DNA of 5,767 nucleotides from Verrucomicrobia bacterium UBA3750 (GCA_002371755.1 DFGM01000086.1:1-5767); one strand, 5' to 3'; positions 1 through 5,438 are shown, counted from the first letter of the stretch. Notes: generated by a model not told the origin, from the sequence alone. Translations and numbers: made by a program.

Positions 1-10
1 CGGGATCGGC

Positions 11-25
11 AATCGCTTTGCGATT
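11..25. repeat. Small perfect hairpin at the left edge
   Basis: AATCGC (11-16) and GCGATT (20-25) are perfect reverse complements around a TTT loop. It could be the tail of a terminator for a gene left of the window, but there is no T-tract after it and the stem is short, so chance is possible. Confidence 0.3.
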
Positions 26-53
26 AGCCTATTGACAAATGTTCCCATAGGAG

Positions 54-75
54 GGCGGGCAGACCTCTGCCCGCC
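54..75. repeat. Perfect GC-rich inverted repeat in the GH28 leader
   Basis: GGCGGGCAGA (54-63) and TCTGCCCGCC (66-75) are perfect 10-base arms around CC, giving a very stable cruciform or RNA hairpin about 75 bases before the GH28 start. No T-tract follows. It may be the terminator of a gene to the left, a leader structure of the GH28 mRNA, or a dispersed intergenic palindrome like those at 1630 and 5305. Bases 1-149 show no recognisable -10 box, so the GH28 promoter was not located. Confidence 0.6.
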
Positions 76-82
76 GCGGCGG

Positions 83-97
83 CGAAGGGTCTCGCAG
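83..97 (+). repeat. 15-base element shared with 5497-5511
   Basis: CGAAGGGTCTCGCAG here matches CGAAGGGACTCGCAG at 5497-5511 in 14 of 15 positions, same orientation. Both copies lie in the leader region of a gene for an exported protein, 52 bases (here) and 126 bases before the ATG. The function is unknown; it may be a fragment of a dispersed intergenic repeat. Confidence 0.35.
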
Positions 98-133
98 CCC
101 TACCGGGTTTTGCAGTTACCTCTAAGGAAAGAA

Positions 134-141
134 AAGGAAAG
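134..141 (+). promoter_or_regulatory. Shine-Dalgarno-like site of the GH28 gene
   Basis: AAGGAAAG lies upstream of the ATG at 150, with its GGA core about 11 bases away, which is slightly long. A second TAAGGA at 123-128 is further off. This purine-rich stretch supports the chosen start and contrasts with the two divergent genes at 3428 and 3545, which have no such site. Confidence 0.5.
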
Positions 142-149
142 AACGCGAT

Positions 150-1547
150 ATGGAGAAGAGAGTTGCATTTGCGGCGTTTGCGGTTGGCTTTGCGGTTGCG
201 AGCTGCATCGGCGAAGAGATTGTGACGTCTCCCGAAGCACCGTTTGCGATGCCGGAGATTGCGGTGTGGCGCGCGCCGAAGCGCGATTTTGCAGTATCCG
301 CTTTCGGCGCCGTAGAAGGCGGCAAGGAGAAATGCACCGTGTCTATAGCCAAGGCGATAGCCGCCGCCAGCGAAGCGGGCGGCGGTCGCGTTGTGGTAGG
401 GAAGGGGACTTGGCTCTCGGGTGCCATTCACCTCAAGAGCAACGTGGAGCTGCACCTCGAAGACGGCGCGAAACTCGTCTTTACCGATGAGCCCTCCGAT
501 TATCTGCCATCCGTCCACACCTCATGGGAAGGCGTGGAACTGCTGAATTATTCCCCGCTTGTCTACGCCTATGGCTGCACCAATGTGGCGATTACCGGCA
601 AGGGGGTTATTGCTCCGGAGATGGGGCGTTGGCGCAAGTGGTTTGCGAGACCCCCGTCGCACATGGCGTTCACGGCGGCTCTCTACGACTGGTGTTCGCG
701 CACGGCTCCTATCGCAGAGCGCGACGCCTTGAAGATTCCGGGTTCCAATGCCCGCCCGCACCTCATTCAGTTCAACCGCTCCAAGAACATTCTCTTGGAA
801 GACTTCTCTATCCGCGCTTCGCCGTTCTGGACCATCCATCTCTACCATAGCGAAGACGCCGTGGTGCGCGGACTTGATGTCTTTGCGCACGGACACAACA
901 ACGATGGCGTCGACATCGAAATGACGCGCAATGTGGTTGTGGAAAACTGCAGGTTTGACCAAGGCGACGATGCCGTGGTGCTGAAAGCCGGGCGCAACCA
1001 GGATGCCTGGGCTCTCGCGCGCCCGACGGAAAACGTGGTTGTGAGGAACTGCACCATAGCCGATGGTCATGTGCTCCTGGGCGTCGGCAGCGAGCTGTCC
1101 GGCGGCGTGAGAAACGTCTATATGCATGATTGCCACATGAAAGGCAGTGTGCGCAACGCCTTTTACGTGAAGACGAACGAGCGTCGCGGCGGTTTCGTGG
1201 AAAACATCTACTTGAAGGATTGCACGGTGGAGGCGAGCGGCAAGGATATCCCGGGCAGTGCGCTTGGCGTGGAGACGGATGTCCTTTACCAGTGGCGCAA
1301 CTTCCCGACGCATGAGGTGAGAGTGACGCGAATACGCAACCTCGTGTGCGAGAACCTGCACCTTTCCCGCGCACGCCATCTTCTCGCTCTCTACGGCGAC
1401 AAGCGCGAACCGATTGAAGGTGTCACCCTCAAAAACGTCACTTGCGACAAAGTGGACGAAGAGCCGATAGTCTGCATAAACGCTAGCGGCGTGACTATCG
1501 ACGGCGTCTCTATCCCCGGTAAAGACGGCTCCTCGCCCAAGAGGTGA
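150..1547 (+). CDS. Exported GH28 family glycoside hydrolase (polygalacturonase-like), probable lipoprotein
   Basis: The 465-residue product is a right-handed beta-helix pectinase of family GH28, which hydrolyses alpha-galacturonosidic bonds in homogalacturonan or rhamnogalacturonan by inversion. Residues 1-18 form a short signal peptide (basic E-K-R, then an Ala/Val/Phe core) ending in V-A-S-C. This is lipobox-like, so Cys19 may be lipidated; signal peptidase I cleavage is also possible. The helix begins near F-G-A-V (52-55). Catalytic blocks are N-N-D-G at 250-253 (Asp252), G-D-D at 272-274 (Asp273, Asp274), G-H at 306-307 (His307) and Y-V-K at 339-341 (Lys341). Classical enzymes have G-H-G and R-I-K, so Val308 and Tyr339 differ; Y/F-x-K-T-N-x-R-R-G-G looks like a bacterial subgroup. 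Asn-rich coils such as N-V-V-V-E-N-C and N-I-Y-L-K-D-C repeat along the helix. The ATG follows a purine-rich AAGGAAAG and allows the whole signal peptide. Family is sure; exact substrate (endo, exo, rhamnogalacturonan) is not. Confidence 0.93.
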   Translation: MEKRVAFAAFAVGFAVASCIGEEIVTSPEAPFAMPEIAVWRAPKRDFAVSAFGAVEGGKEKCTVSIAKAIAAASEAGGGRVVVGKGTWLSGAIHLKSNVELHLEDGAKLVFTDEPSDYLPSVHTSWEGVELLNYSPLVYAYGCTNVAITGKGVIAPEMGRWRKWFARPPSHMAFTAALYDWCSRTAPIAERDALKIPGSNARPHLIQFNRSKNILLEDFSIRASPFWTIHLYHSEDAVVRGLDVFAHGHNNDGVDIEMTRNVVVENCRFDQGDDAVVLKAGRNQDAWALARPTENVVVRNCTIADGHVLLGVGSELSGGVRNVYMHDCHMKGSVRNAFYVKTNERRGGFVENIYLKDCTVEASGKDIPGSALGVETDVLYQWRNFPTHEVRVTRIRNLVCENLHLSRARHLLALYGDKREPIEGVTLKNVTCDKVDEEPIVCINASGVTIDGVSIPGKDGSSPKR

Positions 1548-1549
1548 TG

Positions 1550-1596
1550 CAAAGCCGGTAGTCTGCTTCTGTGCTTCGGCACACTGCATGGCTTTG
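1550..1596 (+). terminator. Probable 3' hairpin of the GH28 transcript with UUCG tetraloop
   Basis: Two bases after the GH28 stop, CAAAGCC (1550-1556) pairs with GGCTTTG (1590-1596). Inside lies a second hairpin, TGTGC (1570-1574) and GCACA (1579-1583), closed by the very stable C(UUCG)G tetraloop. A T-rich but interrupted stretch (GGTCTTCTGG) follows, so this may be a weak intrinsic terminator or a 3'-end stabiliser. The large internal loop between the two stems lowers confidence. Confidence 0.45.
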
Positions 1597-1629
1597 GTCT
1601 TCTGGCTCTACTCCAATTCCAGTGGGGAT

Positions 1630-1649
1630 GCCCGGCATATATGCCGGGC
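1630..1649. repeat. Perfect 20-base palindrome in the convergent gap
   Basis: GCCCGGCATA (1630-1639) is followed directly by its exact reverse complement TATGCCGGGC. It sits midway between two convergent genes, so a bidirectional terminator or a dispersed palindromic repeat is likely. There is no T-run on either side, which argues against a classical intrinsic terminator. Confidence 0.6.
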
Positions 1650-1672
1650 CACCGAACAGGGCGCGTTCGGTG
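1650..1672. terminator. 8-base-pair hairpin, possible bidirectional terminator
   Basis: CACCGAAC (1650-1657) and GTTCGGTG (1665-1672) are perfect arms around a 7-base loop AGGGCGC. It abuts the palindrome at 1630-1649, forming a tandem pair of hairpins in the gap between the two convergent CAZyme genes. It lacks a T-tract; the terminator role is inferred from position. Confidence 0.4.
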
Positions 1673-1696
1673 CGGGCTACCTCTGTCAACGCGGCG

Positions 1697-1725
1697 ACGG
1701 CCCCGCACCCCGAGAATTGGGCCGT
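1697..1725 (-). terminator. Hairpin touching the stop codon of the thioredoxin-GH43 gene
   Basis: ACGGCCC (1697-1703) pairs with GGGCCGT (1719-1725) across a 15-base loop. On the minus strand the stem starts inside the TAA stop codon (1727-1725) of the long gene. It is a candidate 3'-end structure for that mRNA, but has no T-run, and the loop is long. Confidence 0.3.
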
Positions 1726-3428
1726 TAAAGCAGTGCAGCTTTCAGGCTTTCGACGAAATCCTTGTCCACGGCGAAAGCGGTGCCGTGGCGCGCATCTTTC
1801 GGGAAGGAAACTTCGCCCGATGCGTCTTGCCACGTCTTGCCCATGTCTTCGCTTTTCACGGCTCCATACGCGTGCTTCGTGTAGCAATCGTAGTATATAT
1901 ATATGGTGTCGCCCACTTGAAGCGGCGAAGGGCCTTCCACCCAGTTCGGCGTGATGCTTTCCGATACTTCCGTCGGGAGTTCGCCTTCGAGGCTGTCGAG
2001 AAAAAGCGTGCGTATGTTCTTTTCGGGCGGGGTATGGTTCTCGTTCTTCACTGCGAAAAGCCACTTGGCGGGGGCGTTTTCGAGTCTGAGAAGGGCGGCG
2101 TCTATGGCGCTGAAGGGTGGGTTGAACCAAATGCGCGTCGGGGAGAAAGTCTGCCAATCTTTCGTGGTGGTCACGTAAATGCGGTGGTTGTATCCGTTTT
2201 CCTTCTTGTCCATATCCTTGATGGGGGAATGGCGGCCGGGGATGGTGGAGGCCCAATATATATAGAAGAGAGAGTCGTCCGGGTTGTATGTGACTTCGGG
2301 AGCCCAGGAGTTGCGTGCGTCCTTTTCATGCGTCATCACGGGGATGGCGCGCTGTTCGCTCCAGTTGACAAGATCCTTGGAAGAGGCATGGCCGATTATC
2401 TTGTCGGTCCAGGAACTGGTCCAAACGAGATGGAAGGTGCCGTCCGGCCCCTGGCAGATGGAAGGATCGCGCATGAGCTTGTCCTTGCCGACTTCCGGCA
2501 CGAGTACGGGTCTGTCGCCGTTGAGGGCGGTCCAATTCCGCCCGTCGTTGGAATACGCGAGGTGGAGTCCGGCGGCCTGGCCTTTCCGTCCACCATGGTC
2601 TTTGTTGCTGAAGTATGCGAAAAGATACGCCTTTTCGGTTTTTGCGTGCGCGGCCAAGGCTTGAAGCCATTTGACGGATTCGGCGCAGCGCGTTTCGAGT
2701 TCCGCCTTTTCTCCTGCGATTTCGGCGGGCACTTCGACGCCTTGGAGCTCCTTCGCCAGGGCTGAAAACTTTTCTGCCGCCTCGAGCAGCGGCTTTTTCG
2801 CCGCGCCTGGCACTTCCTTGCGGTTCCCGTCGGGTATTCCCTTCAGCTTTGACGAAAGCGCAAGGGCTGTTTCGTGCAGTTTTGCCTCATAGGCGGCAAG
2901 GTGGGCCTTTATGAGCGGAGCCTTTGCAAAGCCGTCCTTGAAGTCCTCCACCCACTTCTCCGCGCCGCCCTTGGCGTATCCGGTGCGGTAGAGTTCGTCG
3001 CCGGAGACGGGGTCTACCACCAATATGGTCGGGAAGCCTTTGACGCCGTATTTATCGCTCAGGGCGTTGTTGCGTTTGGTGACTTGCTCGTCTTGCTTCT
3101 TCTCGCTGGGGAAGTCCAGGACGGCATATTCAAATTCGTTTGTCGCCATATCGAGGAACTCCGGCTTGGAGAGGACTTCCTTTTCGAGCCTTTTGCACCA
3201 AACGCACCAGTCGCTGCCGGTGAAGAGGAGGATGAGTTTCGTTCCGCGAGCGGCGGCGCGCGCTTTCGCGCATTCGTAATCCGCAAAACGCGTGGCGCGT
3301 TCCGTTTCGGTGGAGATTGCGGGTTCGGTTTGGCCGGCGTCGACCGGGCTGTCGCCCGTCACGGCGAATGCAAGATTCGCCATCGCGAATGCCACAGTCG
3401 CCGAAAGTATGCAGTAGGATGTGTTCAT
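1725..3428 (-). CDS. Exported thioredoxin-fold / GH43-like five-bladed propeller fusion
   Basis: The 567-residue product has three parts. Residues 1-22 are a signal peptide ending in L-A-F-A, odd in having no basic residue. Residues about 45-165 are a thioredoxin fold with active-site C-V-W-C (75-78) after G-S-D-W and the cis-proline in G-F-P-T (Pro133). Residues about 170-262 are an Ala/Lys/Glu-rich helical linker. From about 266 to the end is a GH43-like propeller, as in arabinofuranosidases and xylosidases. Likely catalytic residues are Asp321 (R-D-P-S-I, base), Asp443 (A-I-D-A, pKa modulator) and Glu498 (V-E-G-P, acid); W-A-P-E (375-378) and His548 in R-H-G-T are also family marks. All three catalytic positions are present, so an active hydrolase is plausible. 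An in-frame TGA two codons upstream of the ATG fixes the start; the mRNA looks leaderless. Domain calls are firm; the substrate and the purpose of the fusion are unknown. Confidence 0.9.
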   Translation of the reverse strand: MNTSYCILSATVAFAMANLAFAVTGDSPVDAGQTEPAISTETERATRFADYECAKARAAARGTKLILLFTGSDWCVWCKRLEKEVLSKPEFLDMATNEFEYAVLDFPSEKKQDEQVTKRNNALSDKYGVKGFPTILVVDPVSGDELYRTGYAKGGAEKWVEDFKDGFAKAPLIKAHLAAYEAKLHETALALSSKLKGIPDGNRKEVPGAAKKPLLEAAEKFSALAKELQGVEVPAEIAGEKAELETRCAESVKWLQALAAHAKTEKAYLFAYFSNKDHGGRKGQAAGLHLAYSNDGRNWTALNGDRPVLVPEVGKDKLMRDPSICQGPDGTFHLVWTSSWTDKIIGHASSKDLVNWSEQRAIPVMTHEKDARNSWAPEVTYNPDDSLFYIYWASTIPGRHSPIKDMDKKENGYNHRIYVTTTKDWQTFSPTRIWFNPPFSAIDAALLRLENAPAKWLFAVKNENHTPPEKNIRTLFLDSLEGELPTEVSESITPNWVEGPSPLQVGDTIYIYYDCYTKHAYGAVKSEDMGKTWQDASGEVSFPKDARHGTAFAVDKDFVESLKAALL

Positions 3429-3435
3429 GAGTCAT

Positions 3436-3464
3436 ATTATACCATATTTCGGCGGATTGCGCTT
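3436..3464 (-). promoter_or_regulatory. Extended -10 promoter of the thioredoxin-GH43 gene
   Basis: On the minus strand TGGTATAAT spans 3444-3436, a perfect extended -10. Only 7 bases separate it from the ATG at 3428, so transcription should begin at or next to the start codon. The hexamer 17 bases upstream (AAGCGC, 3464-3459) is a poor -35, but shares GCGC with the TTGCGC of the other two promoters here; the TG extension may compensate. Confidence 0.65.
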
Positions 3465-3504
3465 GGCGGCGGAGTGCGGGGCGCGAAGCGGGTGCGAAGG
3501 GCGT

Positions 3505-3533
3505 TTGCGCACTACGGCGAGATTTGATATAAT
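3505..3533 (+). promoter_or_regulatory. Extended -10 promoter of fabG-gpsA
   Basis: TTGCGC (3505-3510), a 17-base spacer, then TATAAT (3528-3533) preceded by TGA, giving a perfect TGnTATAAT. Predicted initiation is near 3540-3542, at or within a few bases of the GTG (3542) and ATG (3545) codons, so little or no 5' leader is left. It should drive both fabG and gpsA. Confidence 0.7.
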
Positions 3534-3544
3534 AACGCGCCGTG

Positions 3545-4237
3545 ATGAAAAAGAGAGTACTTGTTACGGGGTCTTCGCGCGGCATCGGCCGGGCGATTGC
3601 CGAGGAGTTGCGCATGTCCGGCAATGGATATGAAGTAGTCACGCATTCGCGCAAAACCCCCGGCACCGACCTTCACTTTGATATTTCCGACAGAATGGCC
3701 GCAAAGGCCGCATTGGAAGCGGATATAGCGGCCAACGGGCCCTACTACGGCATCGTCCTCAATGCCGGCATAAACCGAGACAACGCTTTCCCGGCTATGG
3801 AAGATGCCGAATGGGACGATGTCGTATCCACGGATCTCGGCGGCTTCTACAACGTGCTAAAGCCTTGCGTGATGCCGATGGTCTCGGCGCGAATCAAAGG
3901 AAGGATAGTGGCCATATCCTCCATAAGCGGAATGATCGGCAATCGCGGACAGGTGAACTATTCGGCCGCCAAAGCCGGCGTGATAGGCGCAGTGAAGGCA
4001 CTTGCCGTGGAACTTGCCAAGCGCGGCATCACGGTAAACGCCATCGCCCCCGGCGTAATTGAGAGCGACATGTCGCTTGGCATCCCCGCCGAAGCCGTCG
4101 AAACGATAAAGAGTTCCATTCCGATGCGCAGATTCGGCACCGCAGGCGAGGTCGCTTCGCTAGTCGGTTTTCTGCTTTCTCCCGGCGCGTCATACATAAC
4201 GCGTCAGGTCATTTCAGTAAACGGAGGTATGTTCTGA
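3545..4237 (+). CDS. fabG: 3-oxoacyl-ACP reductase (FabG-type short-chain dehydrogenase)
   Basis: The 230-residue cytoplasmic SDR enzyme should reduce 3-oxoacyl-ACP to 3-hydroxyacyl-ACP with NADPH in fatty-acid (or polyene) chain building. Visible marks are T-G-S-S-R-G-I-G (8-15, cofactor loop), Arg36 after strand 2 (NADPH preference), N-A-G-I (73-76), Ser126, Tyr139 and Lys143 of the catalytic set, and a C-terminal V-N-G-G-M-F. The tetrad Asn is replaced by Asp97 (T-D-L instead of T-N-L). The block F-Y-N-V-L, then I-G-N-R-G-Q-V-N-Y-S-A-A-K, resembles the FabG paralogues of aryl-polyene clusters as much as housekeeping FabG, but no other such gene is visible. It is slightly shorter than the usual 240-250 residues. 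GTG at 3542 is an alternative start; an in-frame TAA at 3533-3535 excludes anything earlier, and no Shine-Dalgarno site exists. gpsA overlaps its stop by one base. Confidence 0.9.
   Translation: MKKRVLVTGSSRGIGRAIAEELRMSGNGYEVVTHSRKTPGTDLHFDISDRMAAKAALEADIAANGPYYGIVLNAGINRDNAFPAMEDAEWDDVVSTDLGGFYNVLKPCVMPMVSARIKGRIVAISSISGMIGNRGQVNYSAAKAGVIGAVKALAVELAKRGITVNAIAPGVIESDMSLGIPAEAVETIKSSIPMRRFGTAGEVASLVGFLLSPGASYITRQVISVNGGMF
4223..4228 (+). promoter_or_regulatory. Strong ribosome binding site of gpsA
   Basis: GGAGGT lies within the last codons of fabG, 8 bases before the gpsA ATG at 4237. Together with the TGATG stop-start overlap it indicates translational coupling. It also shows that this genome uses canonical Shine-Dalgarno sites, which makes their absence before fabG meaningful. 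Confidence 0.85.
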
Positions 4238-5223
4238 TGAAGATAACGGTAATTGGCGACGGCGGCTGGGGAACGGCCAACGCGTTGTTGCTTTCGGGAT
4301 ATGGACACGATGTCACGCTCTGGGGGGCGTTCCCGGAATATGTGGAGGAAATGGGACGCACGCACGAAAACGCCAAGTTTCTGCCCGGAGTGAAGCTGCC
4401 GGAGGCGTTGCGGCTTGAATCCGACCCCGAAAAGGCGGTAAATGGCGCGGATGTCGTGGTTTTGGCACCTCCAAGCAAGTTTTTTGCGCCGGTAATGGAA
4501 AAGTTTCGCGGACTCGTCACGAAAGACATGCTCGTTGTTTCGCTCACGAAGGGTTTGTGCGAAAAGACTTTCAGGCGCATGACTGATATCGCAGAGGAAA
4601 TTCTCGGCATTCCCGCGCCTGTCGCCCTGGCGGGTCCGACGCACGCCGAAGAAGTCTCGCGCGGCATCCCGACAACCATCGTCGCGGCTTGCGCGAATCT
4701 CGAAAACGCGCGCAAAGTCCAGAAGATATGGAGTGGGCGCACATTGCGCGTATATACCTCATCCGACCCGATTGGCGTGGAAATCGGGGGCGCCGTGAAG
4801 AATGTCATAGCCATAGCCGTGGGTTGTTCGGACGGCATGGGGTTTGGAGATAATACGCGTGCCGCCCTTATCACGAGGGGGCTTGCGGAGATGAAACGTT
4901 TCGTAATTGCCTATGGCGGCAAGCCGGAGACGGTGAACGGACTCGCCGGCACGGGAGACCTGATCGTCACATGCACCTCGCGCCATTCGCGCAACCACTA
5001 TGTGGGCGAAAGGCTGGGCAAAGGAGAGAAAATAGCCGACATTCTCTCTTCCATGCAAATGGTCGCTGAGGGGGTCTGGAACTCCAAGGTGGTGCATGGC
5101 CTCGCCGCAAAGCTCGGTGTGGAAATGCCTATTTCGAGCCTCGTCTATTCGCTTTGCTACGAAGATTTCGACGCGGCAAAAGCCGTCGATGCGATGATGA
5201 ACCGCGAGCTCAAGAGCGAATAG
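4237..5223 (+). CDS. gpsA: NAD(P)H-dependent glycerol-3-phosphate dehydrogenase
   Basis: The 328-residue cytoplasmic enzyme reduces dihydroxyacetone phosphate to sn-glycerol-3-phosphate, the backbone for phospholipids; the length is normal for GpsA. The N-terminal Rossmann motif is G-D-G-G-W-G-T-A (7-14), against the commoner G-A-G-S-W-G-T-A, with the G-x-G-x-x-G spacing kept. T-K-G-L (104-107) carries Lys105, and A-G-P-T-H-A-E-E-V (132-140) is the second cofactor/substrate loop. The C-terminal helical domain has G-A-V-K-N (185-189) with catalytic Lys188, G-F-G-D-N-T-R (202-208), and G-T-G-D-L (238-242) with conserved Asp241. S-R-H-S-R-N (248-253) supplies the Arg-Asn pair that contacts substrate and cofactor. 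ATG overlaps the fabG stop and has GGAGGT 8 bases upstream, so the two genes are one operon joining acyl-chain and backbone supply. No truncation or missing key residue is seen. Confidence 0.97.
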   Translation: MKITVIGDGGWGTANALLLSGYGHDVTLWGAFPEYVEEMGRTHENAKFLPGVKLPEALRLESDPEKAVNGADVVVLAPPSKFFAPVMEKFRGLVTKDMLVVSLTKGLCEKTFRRMTDIAEEILGIPAPVALAGPTHAEEVSRGIPTTIVAACANLENARKVQKIWSGRTLRVYTSSDPIGVEIGGAVKNVIAIAVGCSDGMGFGDNTRAALITRGLAEMKRFVIAYGGKPETVNGLAGTGDLIVTCTSRHSRNHYVGERLGKGEKIADILSSMQMVAEGVWNSKVVHGLAAKLGVEMPISSLVYSLCYEDFDAAKAVDAMMNRELKSE

Positions 5224-5242
5224 CGAAAAGCTTGCCGGGAAA

Positions 5243-5258
5243 ACCGGGCCACCCCGGT
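5243..5258. terminator. Hairpin after gpsA, possible terminator
   Basis: ACCGGG (5243-5248) and CCCGGT (5253-5258) form a 6-base-pair GC stem around a 4-base loop, 19 bases after the gpsA stop. There is no T-run. CCGGGCCACC (5244-5253) is identical to 1644-1653 in the other gene-end region, so this may be part of a recurring 3'-end element. Confidence 0.35.
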
Positions 5259-5272
5259 GCCAGTCCTCAGCA

Positions 5273-5304
5273 GAGGCAACGCCCTGCGCAGCAGGCGTTG
5301 CCTC
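5273..5304. repeat. Perfect 11-base-pair stem-loop downstream of gpsA
   Basis: GAGGCAACGCC (5273-5283) and GGCGTTGCCTC (5294-5304) are perfect arms; the 10-base loop CTGCGCAGCA contains its own palindrome CTGCGCAG. It is the strongest stem in the window, and the next palindrome starts at the very next base. It could terminate or protect the fabG-gpsA mRNA, bind a protein, or be a dispersed palindromic element. Confidence 0.6.
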
Positions 5305-5324
5305 GACTGCAATCGATTGCAGTC
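5305..5324. repeat. Perfect 20-base palindrome abutting the preceding stem-loop
   Basis: GACTGCAATC is followed without spacer by its exact reverse complement GATTGCAGTC, centred on ATCGAT. The lack of any loop favours a dimeric protein site or a cruciform over an RNA hairpin. It begins at the base after the 5273-5304 stem. Confidence 0.6.
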
Positions 5325-5414
5325 ACACTCCGCTCCGACTCTCTAATCAAGATTTCTGGAGCCCATTATCAGGAAACGTCAAAAAGTGTGAGCACCGAAT
5401 GCAGCCCGCCGCGC

Positions 5415-5438
5415 CGCCGCGCCCCCTCTTGCGCGGCG
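5415..5438 (+). terminator. GC hairpin followed by T6, overlapping a promoter
   Basis: CGCCGCGC (5415-5422) and GCGCGGCG (5431-5438) form a perfect 8-base-pair stem with an 8-base loop, then ACGAC and six T (5444-5449). The 5-base gap between stem and T-run is too long for an ideal intrinsic terminator. The right arm also contains most of the TTGCGC -35 hexamer of the downstream promoter. Confidence 0.35.

Noticed and set aside
32..37. Perfect TTGACA, a possible -35 box for GH28
   Set aside because: At 16-18 bases downstream the sequence is GC-only, with no -10-like hexamer, and the hairpin at 54-75 occupies that place.
522..1589. Long open frame of 355 codons on the minus strand across the GH28 gene
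   Set aside because: It lies antisense to a clear GH28 coding region, shows no recognisable family, and long antisense frames are common in GC-rich genes.
1894..1904. Alternating TA run, and a similar one near 2257
   Set aside because: On the coding strand these are codons for Ile-Tyr-Ile-Tyr and Tyr-Ile-Tyr in propeller beta strands, so protein sequence explains them.
1641..2765. Open frame of 374 codons on the plus strand across the thioredoxin-GH43 gene
   Set aside because: It is antisense to a protein with intact thioredoxin and GH43 motifs, and the translation has no domain signature.
5273..5324. CRISPR array or attachment site
   Set aside because: There are no direct repeats with regular spacers, no cas genes, no integrase and no tRNA gene; the elements are inverted repeats that differ from one another.
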